Position numbers and translations under genes: made by a program
Shown: positions 55,201 to 63,167 of the stretch, in pieces
How the letters are laid out: every line of letters starts with the position of its first letter
Position numbering within the stretch: the stretch's first letter is position 1
The notes under the pieces: generated by a model
The model's input: the letters and a program-made list of their open reading frames with translations, nothing else
Told to the model about the DNA's origin: nothing
Database searches by the model: none
From: Verrucomicrobia subdivision 3 bacterium UBA693
Lineage (GTDB): Bacteria; Verrucomicrobiota; Verrucomicrobiia; Limisphaerales; UBA8199
DNA length: 64,000 nt
Assembly (NCBI GenBank): GCA_002298785.1
Contig: DBMR01000024.1
Coordinates: 1-64,000 of the forward strand
Direction of reading: 5' to 3'

Positions 55201-55711
55201 GAGTGCCTTCTCCGAAGAAAGGCTTTCGGGGCGAGGGCTTGGGCAGTTCGGCGTCAAAGTGGAGAGGACCGGTGACGTTCGTCTGGCTCGCCACGAGGTG
55301 TTGCATGGAGCGCTCTGGTTTCACCCAGGGACCGCCGGTACCACACCAACCGGGGCCCGCTCCGAGGGCGATCTCCAGTCCCAGTCGATCCGCTTCGCTC
55401 ACCGCGTGCCGGAACAATTCCCGCCAGGGCGGGCTCATAAATTTGACCGGGCCCCGCGGCACGCCAATATCCACCTCCAGAAAAATCATCCCCCCGATAC
55501 CGGCTCGCTTCATCGCCTCGAGGTCCGCCGTCATTCCTTCCCGCGTCAGGTTGCCATCCATGAAATACCAGTAAACCCAGGGACGCGCAGCTTCCGGAGG
55601 GGTGCGGAAGCTGTCCTTCAAATCGGCGCCGGCGGCGGTGGTTAGAGAGTTGAGGCCAAACCAGAGGATGGTCGCGACCTGCCCGAGACGAACGATGAGT
55701 GGTGGTCTCAT
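52283..55711 (-). CDS. Secreted glycoside hydrolase, GH106 (alpha-L-rhamnosidase)-like
   Basis: A 1142-residue exported enzyme. ATG 55711 gives a signal peptide (residues 1-29). The N-terminal part (ARPWVYWYFMDGNLTREGMTAD, then FLEVDIGVPRG) starts the catalytic region shared by GH106-like proteins. Beta-sandwich domains follow, including NAKWIWHNEG and a galactose-binding-like C terminus (AAVKINGHELGTAWCAPW). The enzyme would cut terminal L-rhamnose from polysaccharides. It overlaps the amidohydrolase gene downstream (11 bp) and the alpha/beta hydrolase gene upstream (4 bp, ATGA). Family placement rests on motif resemblance. Confidence 0.82.
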   Translation of the reverse strand: MRPPLIVRLGQVATILWFGLNSLTTAAGADLKDSFRTPPEAARPWVYWYFMDGNLTREGMTADLEAMKRAGIGGMIFLEVDIGVPRGPVKFMSPPWRELFRHAVSEADRLGLEIALGAGPGWCGTGGPWVKPERSMQHLVASQTNVTGPLHFDAELPKPSPRKPFFGEGTLTPELARQWREFYREEAVLAFPTPTGTRRLNDVDEKALYFRAPYSSQPGVKAFLPAPADFPKTPANECIASSATIDLTGRLQADGRLNWEVPPGNWTIMRFGRTITGQTTRPAPLPGLGFESDKFDPRALDEHFDSFAGILLRELGSQRHPGRGLTTLHFDSWEMSSQNWSERFRQEFTQRRGYDPLRFLPAMSGQIVDSEEISERFLWDLRQTAQELVVENHAQHLKTLGKRHGLQLSIEPYDLNPTSDLTLGGVADVPMCEFWYRGFDTFYSVIEAASVAHTQGRPIVAAESFTSEPGEDWLGYPGSIKNLGDWAFCSGVNRIVFHRYQHQPWLDRRPGMRMGPYGVHWERTQTWWDLVPAYHQYLARCQYLLRRGLPVADILYLAPEGAPHVFRPPASALQRNPPDRKGYNFDGIAPDRLLKAAQVRDGRIIFADGMSYSVLVLPEFDTMTPQLLGKIRSLVEQGATIIGAPPKKSPSLTGFPGCDTQVQALARELWGETGNASSTVPRRLGKGRVFLEQKTPDVLAQASPVENAKWIWHNEGNPAASAPVGSRYFQRDIVLDHSQTIVSARWSLTADNSFVAKVNGQKVGEGNNFHRVEVLDITAALKPGTNRLNVLAQNDGPGPNPAGWIGTVLLKFADGSTQEIVSDRTWLSGTDPETTMTPALELGTAKMDPWKLGTSSSPSPDIYPDYAQVAAILNADGVIPDFSSTAPLRSIHRREEKSHYYFVANASSEPVRGDCRFRVTGLQPELWDPVTGTDRPLPGYRQESGAVVIPLEFAAHQSYFVIFRQRAATRTADSANFPKVLSTFPLVGDWEVRFDPAWGGPERVIFPQLVDWTARPESGIRHYSGKATYRKSFSVPKLLTQSSLRLDLGKVNVMAAVKINGHELGTAWCAPWQVEVPAKLLKPEGNQLEIVVANLWPNRLIADAGLAPEQRLTWTTSNPYKPNSPLLPSGLLGPVTLVEYAR

Positions 55712-56472
55712 AATAATCCAATCCAACGCAGGACCTGTGTCGCGGCTTGTTCCGGGGCCGTACCGAGCACATTGTGGTCTGCGCCCCAGATAATGCGGTA
55801 ATCCCTGAGGGCAGAGCAATTTCTCTTTAGCCAGGGCCGGGTCAGCATCCAGGGCACAATGGGGTCGATACCGCCGGATAGGGCAAACACGGGCACCCGG
55901 GAGGTGCGCGCGGTGGGCGATGGATCATTTTCTGCAATTAGACGCAGGCGGTGTTGAGCGGCCCTGCGGTCCAACTCCGTGCGGCGGTCGATAAATTCCT
56001 GGATCGAAGCCACTGTCTCGGGCGATTTGCGGAAGCGATAGCGGGCAACCTTTGCATAGCCAAACAGGGCGGTGGTGATCCATCGCAGCGGTATGCCTCC
56101 GGCCATCCGTGCCGCGGCACGCACCACCCAGCGGGCGGGGTAGCGCGCAAACCCGCCAGCGAAGATGATCCCGACCACCTGAATTTCTGCCCGGCGTGCG
56201 AGCGCCCATACCACTTGTGAGCCAAAGGATTCTCCCAATAGCCAGCCGGTGGTAATGCCGTGCCGCTGCAATGCGGTTTCAATCGAGGCCGCGTAATCGT
56301 CCAGTGACCAATCCAGCTTCCGCGGGTAAGTGATTTCACACAGCCGGCACCGCTCGCGCAGGGCGCGCTTGAAACCACCAATGAGAGTCCAATCTCCATG
56401 CAGGCCGGGACAGTATATCAGCACCGGCAAATGCGCCGGTCCGCTGATCCGGATCTGAAGTTGTTCACTCAT
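55708..56472 (-). CDS. Alpha/beta hydrolase
   Basis: A 254-residue serine hydrolase. LIYCPGLHGDW holds the oxyanion region, GESFGS is the nucleophile elbow (Ser near residue 86), Asp in GGIDPIVPW and His in GADHNVLG complete a catalytic triad. The ATG at 56472 (MSEQLQIR) is preferred over a 38-residue extension. No signal peptide is present. The 4 bp overlap with the GH106-like gene suggests co-expression, while the Aas-like gene lies 110 bp upstream. The substrate is unknown. Confidence 0.83.
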   Translation of the reverse strand: MSEQLQIRISGPAHLPVLIYCPGLHGDWTLIGGFKRALRERCRLCEITYPRKLDWSLDDYAASIETALQRHGITTGWLLGESFGSQVVWALARRAEIQVVGIIFAGGFARYPARWVVRAAARMAGGIPLRWITTALFGYAKVARYRFRKSPETVASIQEFIDRRTELDRRAAQHRLRLIAENDPSPTARTSRVPVFALSGGIDPIVPWMLTRPWLKRNCSALRDYRIIWGADHNVLGTAPEQAATQVLRWIGLL

Positions 56473-56582
56473 GTTGTGAATCGATAAATGGCGGCCCTGC
56501 GGCTTTTTCCCAGCGGCCGATCCCAACCTCGCAAAGCTGCTGATTTCATTGCCCCACGTAACCCCACGCCCAGTCACGCCGA

Positions 56583-58724
56583 TCACACCAGGGACTGCAG
56601 TTCACGATGATTTACCTTGCCGGTTCCAAGCCGGGGAATTTCGTGAATTACTTTGATTTCGCGTGGGACTGCCAGGTTGCCCAGGCCCTTCGCGCGCACA
56701 GCTTCGCGAATTTTCTCGAGGGTCAGTCGGGGTTCATTCGTCACCGCAATCAATCGCTCACCTTTGGCTTCATCCGGTTTGGCCACCACTGCGACCGCGC
56801 ATTTCAGACCGAATTCTGGAAACGCCCCCGCCAGGGCATCCTCGACCGCCGTCAGACTGACCATCTCACCGCTCACCTTCGCAAAGCGTTTTAGCCTTCC
56901 CAAAATGTGCAGGAATCCCTCGGCGTCCACCCGGGCGATGTCGCCGGTGTCGTACCATCCACCTAACTTTTGGAACGCGGCGTTTGGTTCGGCGTTCAGG
57001 TAGCCACGCATAATGTTCGGGCCGCGCACAAATAGGCGGCCTCCTTCCGTCACGCCTTCGACGGGCTCGAGGCGATGCTCTATTCCGGGCAGGATTTTGC
57101 CCGCCGAACCCGGTCGCGAGTTGGTGGGCACATTGACGCTGATGCAAGGGCTGCACTCGGTCGCGCCATAGCCTTCCAGCACCCGGACACCGAATTTCTC
57201 CATCCAGACGGCCATGGTGGTTTCCTGAATCTTTTCCGCGCCGGCAAACAGGTAGCGGAGCGAGCGGAAGTCGTAGGGATTGGCTTTGCGCGCGTACCCC
57301 GTCAGGAAGGTGTTGGTGGCAAAAAACACGGTGCAATCGAGGTTGTAAAACGCCGACGGCACCACTCGGTAATGCAGCGGTGAAGGATACAAGAACACGA
57401 AATCACCCTGGATCAACGGGAGTAGCATGCCGACAGACAACCCGAAGCTGTGGAATAATGGCAGGGCGTTGAAAAAGCGGTCACGTTCGCCCAAGTCAAT
57501 TACCGCGAGCATCTGCCGGATATTCGCCAGCATATTTTGATGCGACAATTCCACCGCCTTGGGTTCGCCTTCGGAGCCGCTCGTGAACAGGACCACGGCG
57601 CTATCGGTTGGGTGGCAACGCGACTCCATTTCGCGGGCCAAGTGTCGAGGAGTGAAGATTTGTCGCAACAACGCCATCAGCCTGGCGCCGGAGGAGATTT
57701 GTGGTCGAACATCCTCCAGATAGAGCAATTGAATCCCTGCTGGGGTAAAGGAACTAAGATCGAGTTTCGCCTTCGCGAGGAACGTCCGGCTGGTGATGAT
57801 CTGTTGGAGTCCAGCGACCCGTGCGCACGACAACATGACGGCGCTGCCGGAGGTGTAATTCAGCACGGCGGGGATCTTCCCGGCGGTCCATAAGCTGAGC
57901 AACGTAACCGGCATCGCATTCACATTCGGCAACAAGAGGCCGACTCTCCGCTCCGATGTGTTTAGCACTCGCGCCCATTGGCCGGCCAGCAAGCGCGCAC
58001 CCACCATCAGTGTGCGGTACGTCACTTTCTGCATCGTGAGATCCTGCAGCATCACGCGGCGCGGTTGGGCGCAGGCGGTCGCGAGTATGGCCGCGGGCAC
58101 CGTCGTGGCGCCAAAAGCCATTTCGGTGCGGAATTGCAGTTCAACCATCTGTTCTCGCAGCCAATTCGTAATTTTTGACCGGGCGGCGGTGGCGCTGATT
58201 CCTGAACAATCCGGCGGGGTCAGGACTTCACTAAAATGAGTGGTCAAGCGGGGGAACCAGCTTTTGTTGAAGGAATTCCTGGAGAATGGCAGCCGCTGAG
58301 CGCCGCGCAGATAGGCGGTAATCACTCGAGCGTTTGTGCGATGGATCAGAAATCCAGTGCCATCGAACAGCTTCATCAAGGAACCGGTGGCTGAAATGCG
58401 GCCCTCCGGGAACAGGACCAGGCGCCCGCCGCCCTGCAAGTACTCGGCCATGTGTTTCACCGCGTAGGGTGAGTTGATGTCCACAGGGAAGGTGCGCCGG
58501 TTTACCATCATCTTCTTGTGGATCCAGGAGAATTCCGCGGTCGTGCTAGAGGTCACGAAGCGCCAGTCATCTTCCAGGCATACCCCTACCATCAGCCAGT
58601 CCCACCAGGAGGTATGGTTGGGCAGCAGCAGGACCGGTCCCGGTGTGTTCAGCACCTTCTCGTTGTAGGCCTTAAAGCCATACAACAGTCGCATCAGCCA
58701 TCGCAGAATCCTGGTCATCGCCAC
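56583..58724 (-). CDS. Acyltransferase-AMP-dependent synthetase fusion (Aas-like)
   Basis: A 713-residue two-domain enzyme. Residues 1-200 are a PlsC-type acyltransferase with NHTSWWDW (HX4D) and FPEGRIS. Residues 215-713 form an acyl-AMP synthetase with LFTSGSEGEPKAV, YGATECSP and YDTGDIARVD. In E. coli Aas activates a fatty acid and re-acylates lysophosphatidylethanolamine; the same cycle of lysophospholipid repair is likely here. The length fits Aas (719 residues). The Lnt-like gene lies 22 bp upstream on the same strand. Confidence 0.9.
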   Translation of the reverse strand: MAMTRILRWLMRLLYGFKAYNEKVLNTPGPVLLLPNHTSWWDWLMVGVCLEDDWRFVTSSTTAEFSWIHKKMMVNRRTFPVDINSPYAVKHMAEYLQGGGRLVLFPEGRISATGSLMKLFDGTGFLIHRTNARVITAYLRGAQRLPFSRNSFNKSWFPRLTTHFSEVLTPPDCSGISATAARSKITNWLREQMVELQFRTEMAFGATTVPAAILATACAQPRRVMLQDLTMQKVTYRTLMVGARLLAGQWARVLNTSERRVGLLLPNVNAMPVTLLSLWTAGKIPAVLNYTSGSAVMLSCARVAGLQQIITSRTFLAKAKLDLSSFTPAGIQLLYLEDVRPQISSGARLMALLRQIFTPRHLAREMESRCHPTDSAVVLFTSGSEGEPKAVELSHQNMLANIRQMLAVIDLGERDRFFNALPLFHSFGLSVGMLLPLIQGDFVFLYPSPLHYRVVPSAFYNLDCTVFFATNTFLTGYARKANPYDFRSLRYLFAGAEKIQETTMAVWMEKFGVRVLEGYGATECSPCISVNVPTNSRPGSAGKILPGIEHRLEPVEGVTEGGRLFVRGPNIMRGYLNAEPNAAFQKLGGWYDTGDIARVDAEGFLHILGRLKRFAKVSGEMVSLTAVEDALAGAFPEFGLKCAVAVVAKPDEAKGERLIAVTNEPRLTLEKIREAVRAKGLGNLAVPREIKVIHEIPRLGTGKVNHRELQSLV

Positions 58725-58746
58725 AGAATATAATCTTTATTCCAAA

Positions 58747-60192
58747 TCATGCACTCGCCACTGGTTCAGACACGCCGGACGTGGACGGGGTGCTGTCTAA
58801 TCGTGGCGCCGGCAATTTCCGGCTTCTAAAGATCCCCGTCGCTAACAGGGCCACCGTCAGGACTGTCGCCAATGGGGCGAGCCATCGGTCTGGCGGTAAT
58901 TTTGCCGCAGGTCCGAGCCTCAAGTCTCCAGTTAACACTTCGCCCTGACCGGGAAACGGTGCGGTGGAGAGCACTTTGCCCGAAGCATCCACATTTTGCG
59001 AGATTCCAGAGCTGGCCAACCGAAAGATCGGCACGCCGTATTCCTGGGCGCGGGCAGGTGCAATGCGGCCGTGCAATTCGTGTTGTGCCTTTCCCCAATC
59101 GGCCACATCCATGGTGGGCACCAGAATGGCCTGCGCACCCATTCGTGCCAGGCGATCCGTTACTCGGGTGTAGCTCAGGTCGTAACAAATGCAGATCCCC
59201 AACTTGCCCCAGGGAGAATTCCACAGGTCCTGGCTGGTGGCAGGTAGGCCATCCTTAAAAAACTGGATCGGGACGCTCTTCACCTGTTTGAAGACCACCT
59301 GGCCCTCCGGAGATATCACATAGGCGGTGTTGAGGAAATTCCCAGCCGGGGCAGGATCCTTGCCGCCAACGACCAGATGCACCTGTCGCTTGCGACACCA
59401 TTCTTTGAGGGCCGTTGTAGGTGCTTCGCCAAGGGTGTATTCGGGCAGGACGACCAAGTCGGTGCTGGGGTGCCGCCGAATCAGGTCGTTGAGCCGGGTG
59501 AGAACTTCCCGTTCAGTGGGGAACTCCAGTTGCACTCCTGCGATATGGACTACCGTCCCTTCGGCTGGTATCGGACGAGGAGGCACTATCAGTGGGTACC
59601 CGAGCACTGCCATTCCCACAGCCAGCACCCCGGCAGAGATCAATTTCCGCCGAAGCCAGTAATATGCCGCGCCTGCGGCTACCGCGGCCGTGACCAAACC
59701 AATTCCATAAACTCCCAGCCAGCCGATCCAGTTGAAAACGGAGCCGTTCGCAAAACTGTATCCCGGGCTGAGCCAGGAGAACTTCAACGGGTAAAGTTCG
59801 CTACGAAAGAACTCTATCCCCATCCACAGCACGGGTAGCATTAACCAACCGCCACTGCCATAAGCCCGGAGGCAGCAGCGTGCCGCAGCAGTGAAAAGGC
59901 CGATCCAGACCGCGAACACCAGCCATAACGCCACGGCGCCCCCGGCGAATATGGTGTAGAAAAAGGTTAGATTAAGCGCCGCTATGACCAAACCCACCAG
60001 CAGGCCGGGGTAAAACGCCTGTCTCCAGGTCTCGGTCTGCGCCAATTGCATGAGGGCGAACACGTACACCACCACCAACGGCGCTGCGGTATCGATGAGA
60101 TTCGCCAGCACGAACGCCGTTACCGCCGTGAGCATCCACCAGAACTGACGGGGAGGGAAGTGGAGCCGGCTAACGAAGGTTTTCGTATTCAT
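58747..60192 (-). CDS. lnt: Apolipoprotein N-acyltransferase-like membrane nitrilase
   Basis: A 481-residue inner-membrane protein with six or more N-terminal spans (about residues 15-200), a nitrilase domain (about 215-440) and a C-terminal span (near 448-465). The catalytic residues are visible: Glu in VLPEYTLGE, Lys in KQVKSVPIQF and Cys in ICICYDLSY. Lnt adds the third acyl chain to lipoproteins. In E. coli, lysophospholipid made by that reaction is recycled by Aas, and here the Aas-like gene follows by 22 bp, which supports the pairing. The N-terminal block is shorter than in E. coli Lnt (512 residues), and a paralogue function is possible. Confidence 0.85.
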   Translation of the reverse strand: MNTKTFVSRLHFPPRQFWWMLTAVTAFVLANLIDTAAPLVVVYVFALMQLAQTETWRQAFYPGLLVGLVIAALNLTFFYTIFAGGAVALWLVFAVWIGLFTAAARCCLRAYGSGGWLMLPVLWMGIEFFRSELYPLKFSWLSPGYSFANGSVFNWIGWLGVYGIGLVTAAVAAGAAYYWLRRKLISAGVLAVGMAVLGYPLIVPPRPIPAEGTVVHIAGVQLEFPTEREVLTRLNDLIRRHPSTDLVVLPEYTLGEAPTTALKEWCRKRQVHLVVGGKDPAPAGNFLNTAYVISPEGQVVFKQVKSVPIQFFKDGLPATSQDLWNSPWGKLGICICYDLSYTRVTDRLARMGAQAILVPTMDVADWGKAQHELHGRIAPARAQEYGVPIFRLASSGISQNVDASGKVLSTAPFPGQGEVLTGDLRLGPAAKLPPDRWLAPLATVLTVALLATGIFRSRKLPAPRLDSTPSTSGVSEPVASA

Positions 60193-60254
60193 GATCGGTC
60201 AGTGGCGTCATCGCTTCCAGGCCGAGCGAATGACGGGTTATCCGCGTCGGAGGG

Positions 60255-61646
60255 TCATCTCTCCTCCAACGGCCTGACGGCTCGTTCGGTATCCCGTTTC
60301 AGGAAACGCATGCCGGCCAGCCAAAACAGCCCGGCTACTACGAACATGCAGCCCACCAGCAGAAAGGCGCGATTCATCGAATAGCGGTCACTCACAATCC
60401 CGATGATCACGGGAGAAATCACATCGCCAAAGGCGTGGATGACGAAAATGTTCAACGCGAACCCCGCGGAACGCAGAGAAGGATGAGTGACGTTGGCGAG
60501 GATGGTATTCGTCGGGCCGGTATTGAAAAACAGGCAAAAGCAGGTGCAGAAAATCATCGGCCAAATCAAAGGGAAGGGCGCATAGAGCGTGGCCACCATA
60601 AACGGAAACCCGATCAGCATCGCCAGGCCCGACACCAGGAAATAGGAACCGGAAAAGCGGGCGCGGAGTTTGTCCCCGACCACGCCTCCGAGGAGGGTGG
60701 CGATCAAGCCGGCAATACAAGTGATGCCTCCGAAAATCACCTCGACTGGTCCCGAGGCGCCCGGACGGTTCTTCAAGTAGTAGGGCATCCAAAACGCAAT
60801 TCCCCCGATGGCAAAAGTCATGGCAGTCATGCCCGCGGTGCAAAACAGGTAGGACGGGGTGCGCAACAGGACCAGGCAATCGCGCCAGTTTACCTTCCGC
60901 GTAGGCGTCTCCTGGCCGAGGTCGGCGAGTCCCCGCGGGGGCTCGCGCATGAATAGGCTACAAATCCCCAGGGCCAAGCCGGGTGGCACGACAGCATAGA
61001 ATGCCCAGCGCCAACTTTCAGCATGGATACCTAAGGTTCGCCCCGCCCACTCCCCGATGCTGGAATGTGCCACCGCCCCTCCCAACACGTAACCAAGGGC
61101 GCTTCCAACCGGGATGGCCATATAAAACCAGGACAGCACCCGTCCCCGTATTTGCACCGGGTAAAGATCAGAAATCACCGCCGGAGCCACAGGGCCATAG
61201 GCGGCTTCCCCGATTCCCACGAAGCAGCGAGTGAGGAGCAGCAGGAAGAAGGTCCCGGCCAGGCCTGAGGCCCCGCTCGCCAGGCTCCAGAGCGTCACGC
61301 CCACACCGATCAACACCCATCTCGATTTTCGTTCCGCCAGTTTGCCAAACAGCGGCGCTCCAATCATGTAGACCACCATGAACGCCATCGAGAGCACTCC
61401 GATTAATGCTAATTCAGGTTTGAATCCCAAGTGGTCCCGGCACCAGTTCTGCAGAGTCGTCAATGCTTCGGAACTCGTGGCGTTTGCTCCGAAGAAGGTC
61501 TCCCGGAGCGGATCGACCACCGCCGCCAACACCTGGCGGTCGATGTAGTTAAATAGGTTGATCAACAATAACAACAAAAGCGCCGTGCGCGCGCCACGAT
61601 AGGGCTCGGCAGGGGACGATTTGGAAGTGGCTTCGCTGTTTTGCAT
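60255..61646 (-). CDS. MFS transporter (Spinster-like)
   Basis: A 463-residue, 12-span permease. The first span is LLLLLLINLFNYIDRQVL, and the loop GKLAERKSRWVLIGVG carries the MFS A-motif. RCFVGIGEAAYGPVAP is typical of the Spinster group, which moves lipid-like or anionic compounds. ATG 61646 is preferred over a longer frame. It sits 34 bp downstream of the MarR-type gene, so export of a toxic compound sensed by that regulator is the simplest reading. Confidence 0.88.
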   Translation of the reverse strand: MQNSEATSKSSPAEPYRGARTALLLLLLINLFNYIDRQVLAAVVDPLRETFFGANATSSEALTTLQNWCRDHLGFKPELALIGVLSMAFMVVYMIGAPLFGKLAERKSRWVLIGVGVTLWSLASGASGLAGTFFLLLLTRCFVGIGEAAYGPVAPAVISDLYPVQIRGRVLSWFYMAIPVGSALGYVLGGAVAHSSIGEWAGRTLGIHAESWRWAFYAVVPPGLALGICSLFMREPPRGLADLGQETPTRKVNWRDCLVLLRTPSYLFCTAGMTAMTFAIGGIAFWMPYYLKNRPGASGPVEVIFGGITCIAGLIATLLGGVVGDKLRARFSGSYFLVSGLAMLIGFPFMVATLYAPFPLIWPMIFCTCFCLFFNTGPTNTILANVTHPSLRSAGFALNIFVIHAFGDVISPVIIGIVSDRYSMNRAFLLVGCMFVVAGLFWLAGMRFLKRDTERAVRPLEER

Positions 61647-61680
61647 GTTTATCTCGCTATTTTCGGGCGGTGAACTGAAC

Positions 61681-62160
61681 TCAGGCGCGACGGGACATTT
61701 CGCGGGCAATAATGTCCGCTTGTTGGGCTACGGTTTGTAAATCAGTAAGCAAGGCCTGAATTCGCTTTTCCGGGACATCCTTCCAGACGCGGAGCGCCCC
61801 CTCATAGTAAAGCGGTAGAATCTCTTCGATGATGGTCCGTCCTCGTGTGGTCAAGGCCACATTGTATAGCCGCCTATCTCCGGAGACTTCCGTGCGCCGC
61901 ACCAGTCCGCGCTTCTCTAGGCGATCGACAAGTCCAGTGACGTTGGAGCGGTGCATAACCAACTGCCGACTAAGATCGGATTGGGACATCCCCTCGGAGT
62001 TTAAATGGAGCAGGTTGAGGATGTTGAACTGGCTGGGGCCGAGGTCCCAACGTTCAAAGAGGAGCCGGCTGGCGCTCCAGAGGACATCGGCGGCGCGGAG
62101 GAGTTGGAGGAGGGCCTGGTAGCGGGGATGATCAGGGCCGGGAACCGTTTGCATAGTCAC
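61681..62160 (-). CDS. MarR family transcriptional regulator
   Basis: A 159-residue winged-helix dimer. The recognition part is MSQSDLSRQLVMHRSNVTGLVDRLEKRGLV, split here as MSQSDLSRQL and HRSNVTGLVDRL, and the wing is RTEVSGDRRLYNVALT. MarR proteins usually repress an adjacent exporter until a ligand binds. A palindrome lies 16 bases upstream of the start codon, and the MFS gene follows on the same strand. Autoregulation of the two-gene operon is likely. Confidence 0.92.
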   Translation of the reverse strand: MTMQTVPGPDHPRYQALLQLLRAADVLWSASRLLFERWDLGPSQFNILNLLHLNSEGMSQSDLSRQLVMHRSNVTGLVDRLEKRGLVRRTEVSGDRRLYNVALTTRGRTIIEEILPLYYEGALRVWKDVPEKRIQALLTDLQTVAQQADIIAREMSRRA

Positions 62161-62175
62161 TGTTTAATACAAAAC

Positions 62176-62191
62176 TGTTGATATGTCAACA
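62176..62191 (-). promoter_or_regulatory. MarR-type operator over a -35 box
   Basis: A palindrome with 6 bp arms TGTTGA (62176-62181) and TCAACA (62186-62191) around TATG. On the minus strand the same bases contain TTGACA (62188-62183), a consensus -35 box for the MarR-MFS operon. A bound dimer would block RNA polymerase. Confidence 0.6.
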
Positions 62192-62525
62192 ATTAAGTTT
62201 CACGATGGAGTTCCGGGGCGGGATATTAGCCGAAAGTACATTGAACGGGTCGGGGAAGGCCCTTTATCCCGAGGGCAATGTTCAGGAATTTGGGTCGGTA
62301 ACTGAGGTAAATCGAGTGGCGATGAAATCGAGATTATTGTGGCGATTCCTATAAAGTGGTCTGAGCCCTGCTAGGAGAAGCGCGAGTTGGCGAGCGGTGC
62401 TGTAAGCCGTGGGACTACAAAAAATAGAGGGATTCTGCCGACATGCGAATACACAGCGATTTAATAAATTCATCGCGTGACTCTCAGGCCCCAAAGCTCT
62501 GGGAGTCAGTTTGAAAGAAAATCAC
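62192..62525. other. Intergenic region (MarR / FN3-like gene)
   Basis: The rest of the 365 bp divergent gap. I found no gene, RNA or repeat that I can support. The promoter of the plus-strand secreted gene should lie near 62400-62520. Confidence 0.35.
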
Positions 62526-63149
62526 ATGAAGTTCCTTGTTGTACCCGTTGTTGCGTTCCTGGCAACGACGCTCCCCAGTCTGGCGCAAACTAATTCCTTA
62601 GTTCGAAATTCACTGATCCGCCAATTTCCGCTCACCATGTCCTGGTCCGGCCCGGGTTCCGAATCCGGACCGGAAACGACTTATAAAGTTTACTTCTCAC
62701 GATTTGGAGATCCAGCGTCCATAACCTGGACTTTATTGACTAACGTGAGCGGAACCGTGGACACGGTCCGCTTGTACGGTCCCTATACGGGCGGAATGTT
62801 TACCGTGGCAACGTCCAATTATTGGGGAGAGGCTTTACCGCTTGGGCAAGCCACGTTCCCTGCAGTGCAGCCAGTTACCCTCGCGTGGGACTACGAAGCG
62901 GATCCCGACCCTGACTTGCAGTTCAAGTTGTACCATTCCCAGAATCCGTCGTTGCCGATGCCTCAGTGGGAGGTGCTTACCAACGTGCCGGGCACTCTGC
63001 GGGCAGTGACGATCCAGGTAGCCCCCGGATTCCATCTGTTTTCCCTGACGGCCACGAATTCTCTGGGGGAATCGGATTTTTCGCCTCCGGCGCAAACCCC
63101 GCCACTGCCATCGAATCCGACCTTCGTCCGCCTGACGCCGCTGCAGTAG
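62526..63149 (+). CDS. Secreted fibronectin type III-like protein
   Basis: A 207-residue exported protein with a signal peptide (residues 1-20, ending SLAQ). Two FN3-like repeats follow: one starts FPLTMSWSG, and the second PVTLAWDYE and ends HLFSLTATNSLGESDFS. ATG 62526 is favoured over an ATG-like start 15 bases upstream because it leads straight into the signal peptide. The protein has no catalytic motif; it may be a surface or matrix component. It is convergent with the phosphomutase gene (18 bp apart). Confidence 0.72.
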   Translation: MKFLVVPVVAFLATTLPSLAQTNSLVRNSLIRQFPLTMSWSGPGSESGPETTYKVYFSRFGDPASITWTLLTNVSGTVDTVRLYGPYTGGMFTVATSNYWGEALPLGQATFPAVQPVTLAWDYEADPDPDLQFKLYHSQNPSLPMPQWEVLTNVPGTLRAVTIQVAPGFHLFSLTATNSLGESDFSPPAQTPPLPSNPTFVRLTPLQ

Positions 63150-63167
63150 GTCGGAGGCGATCCGGAA

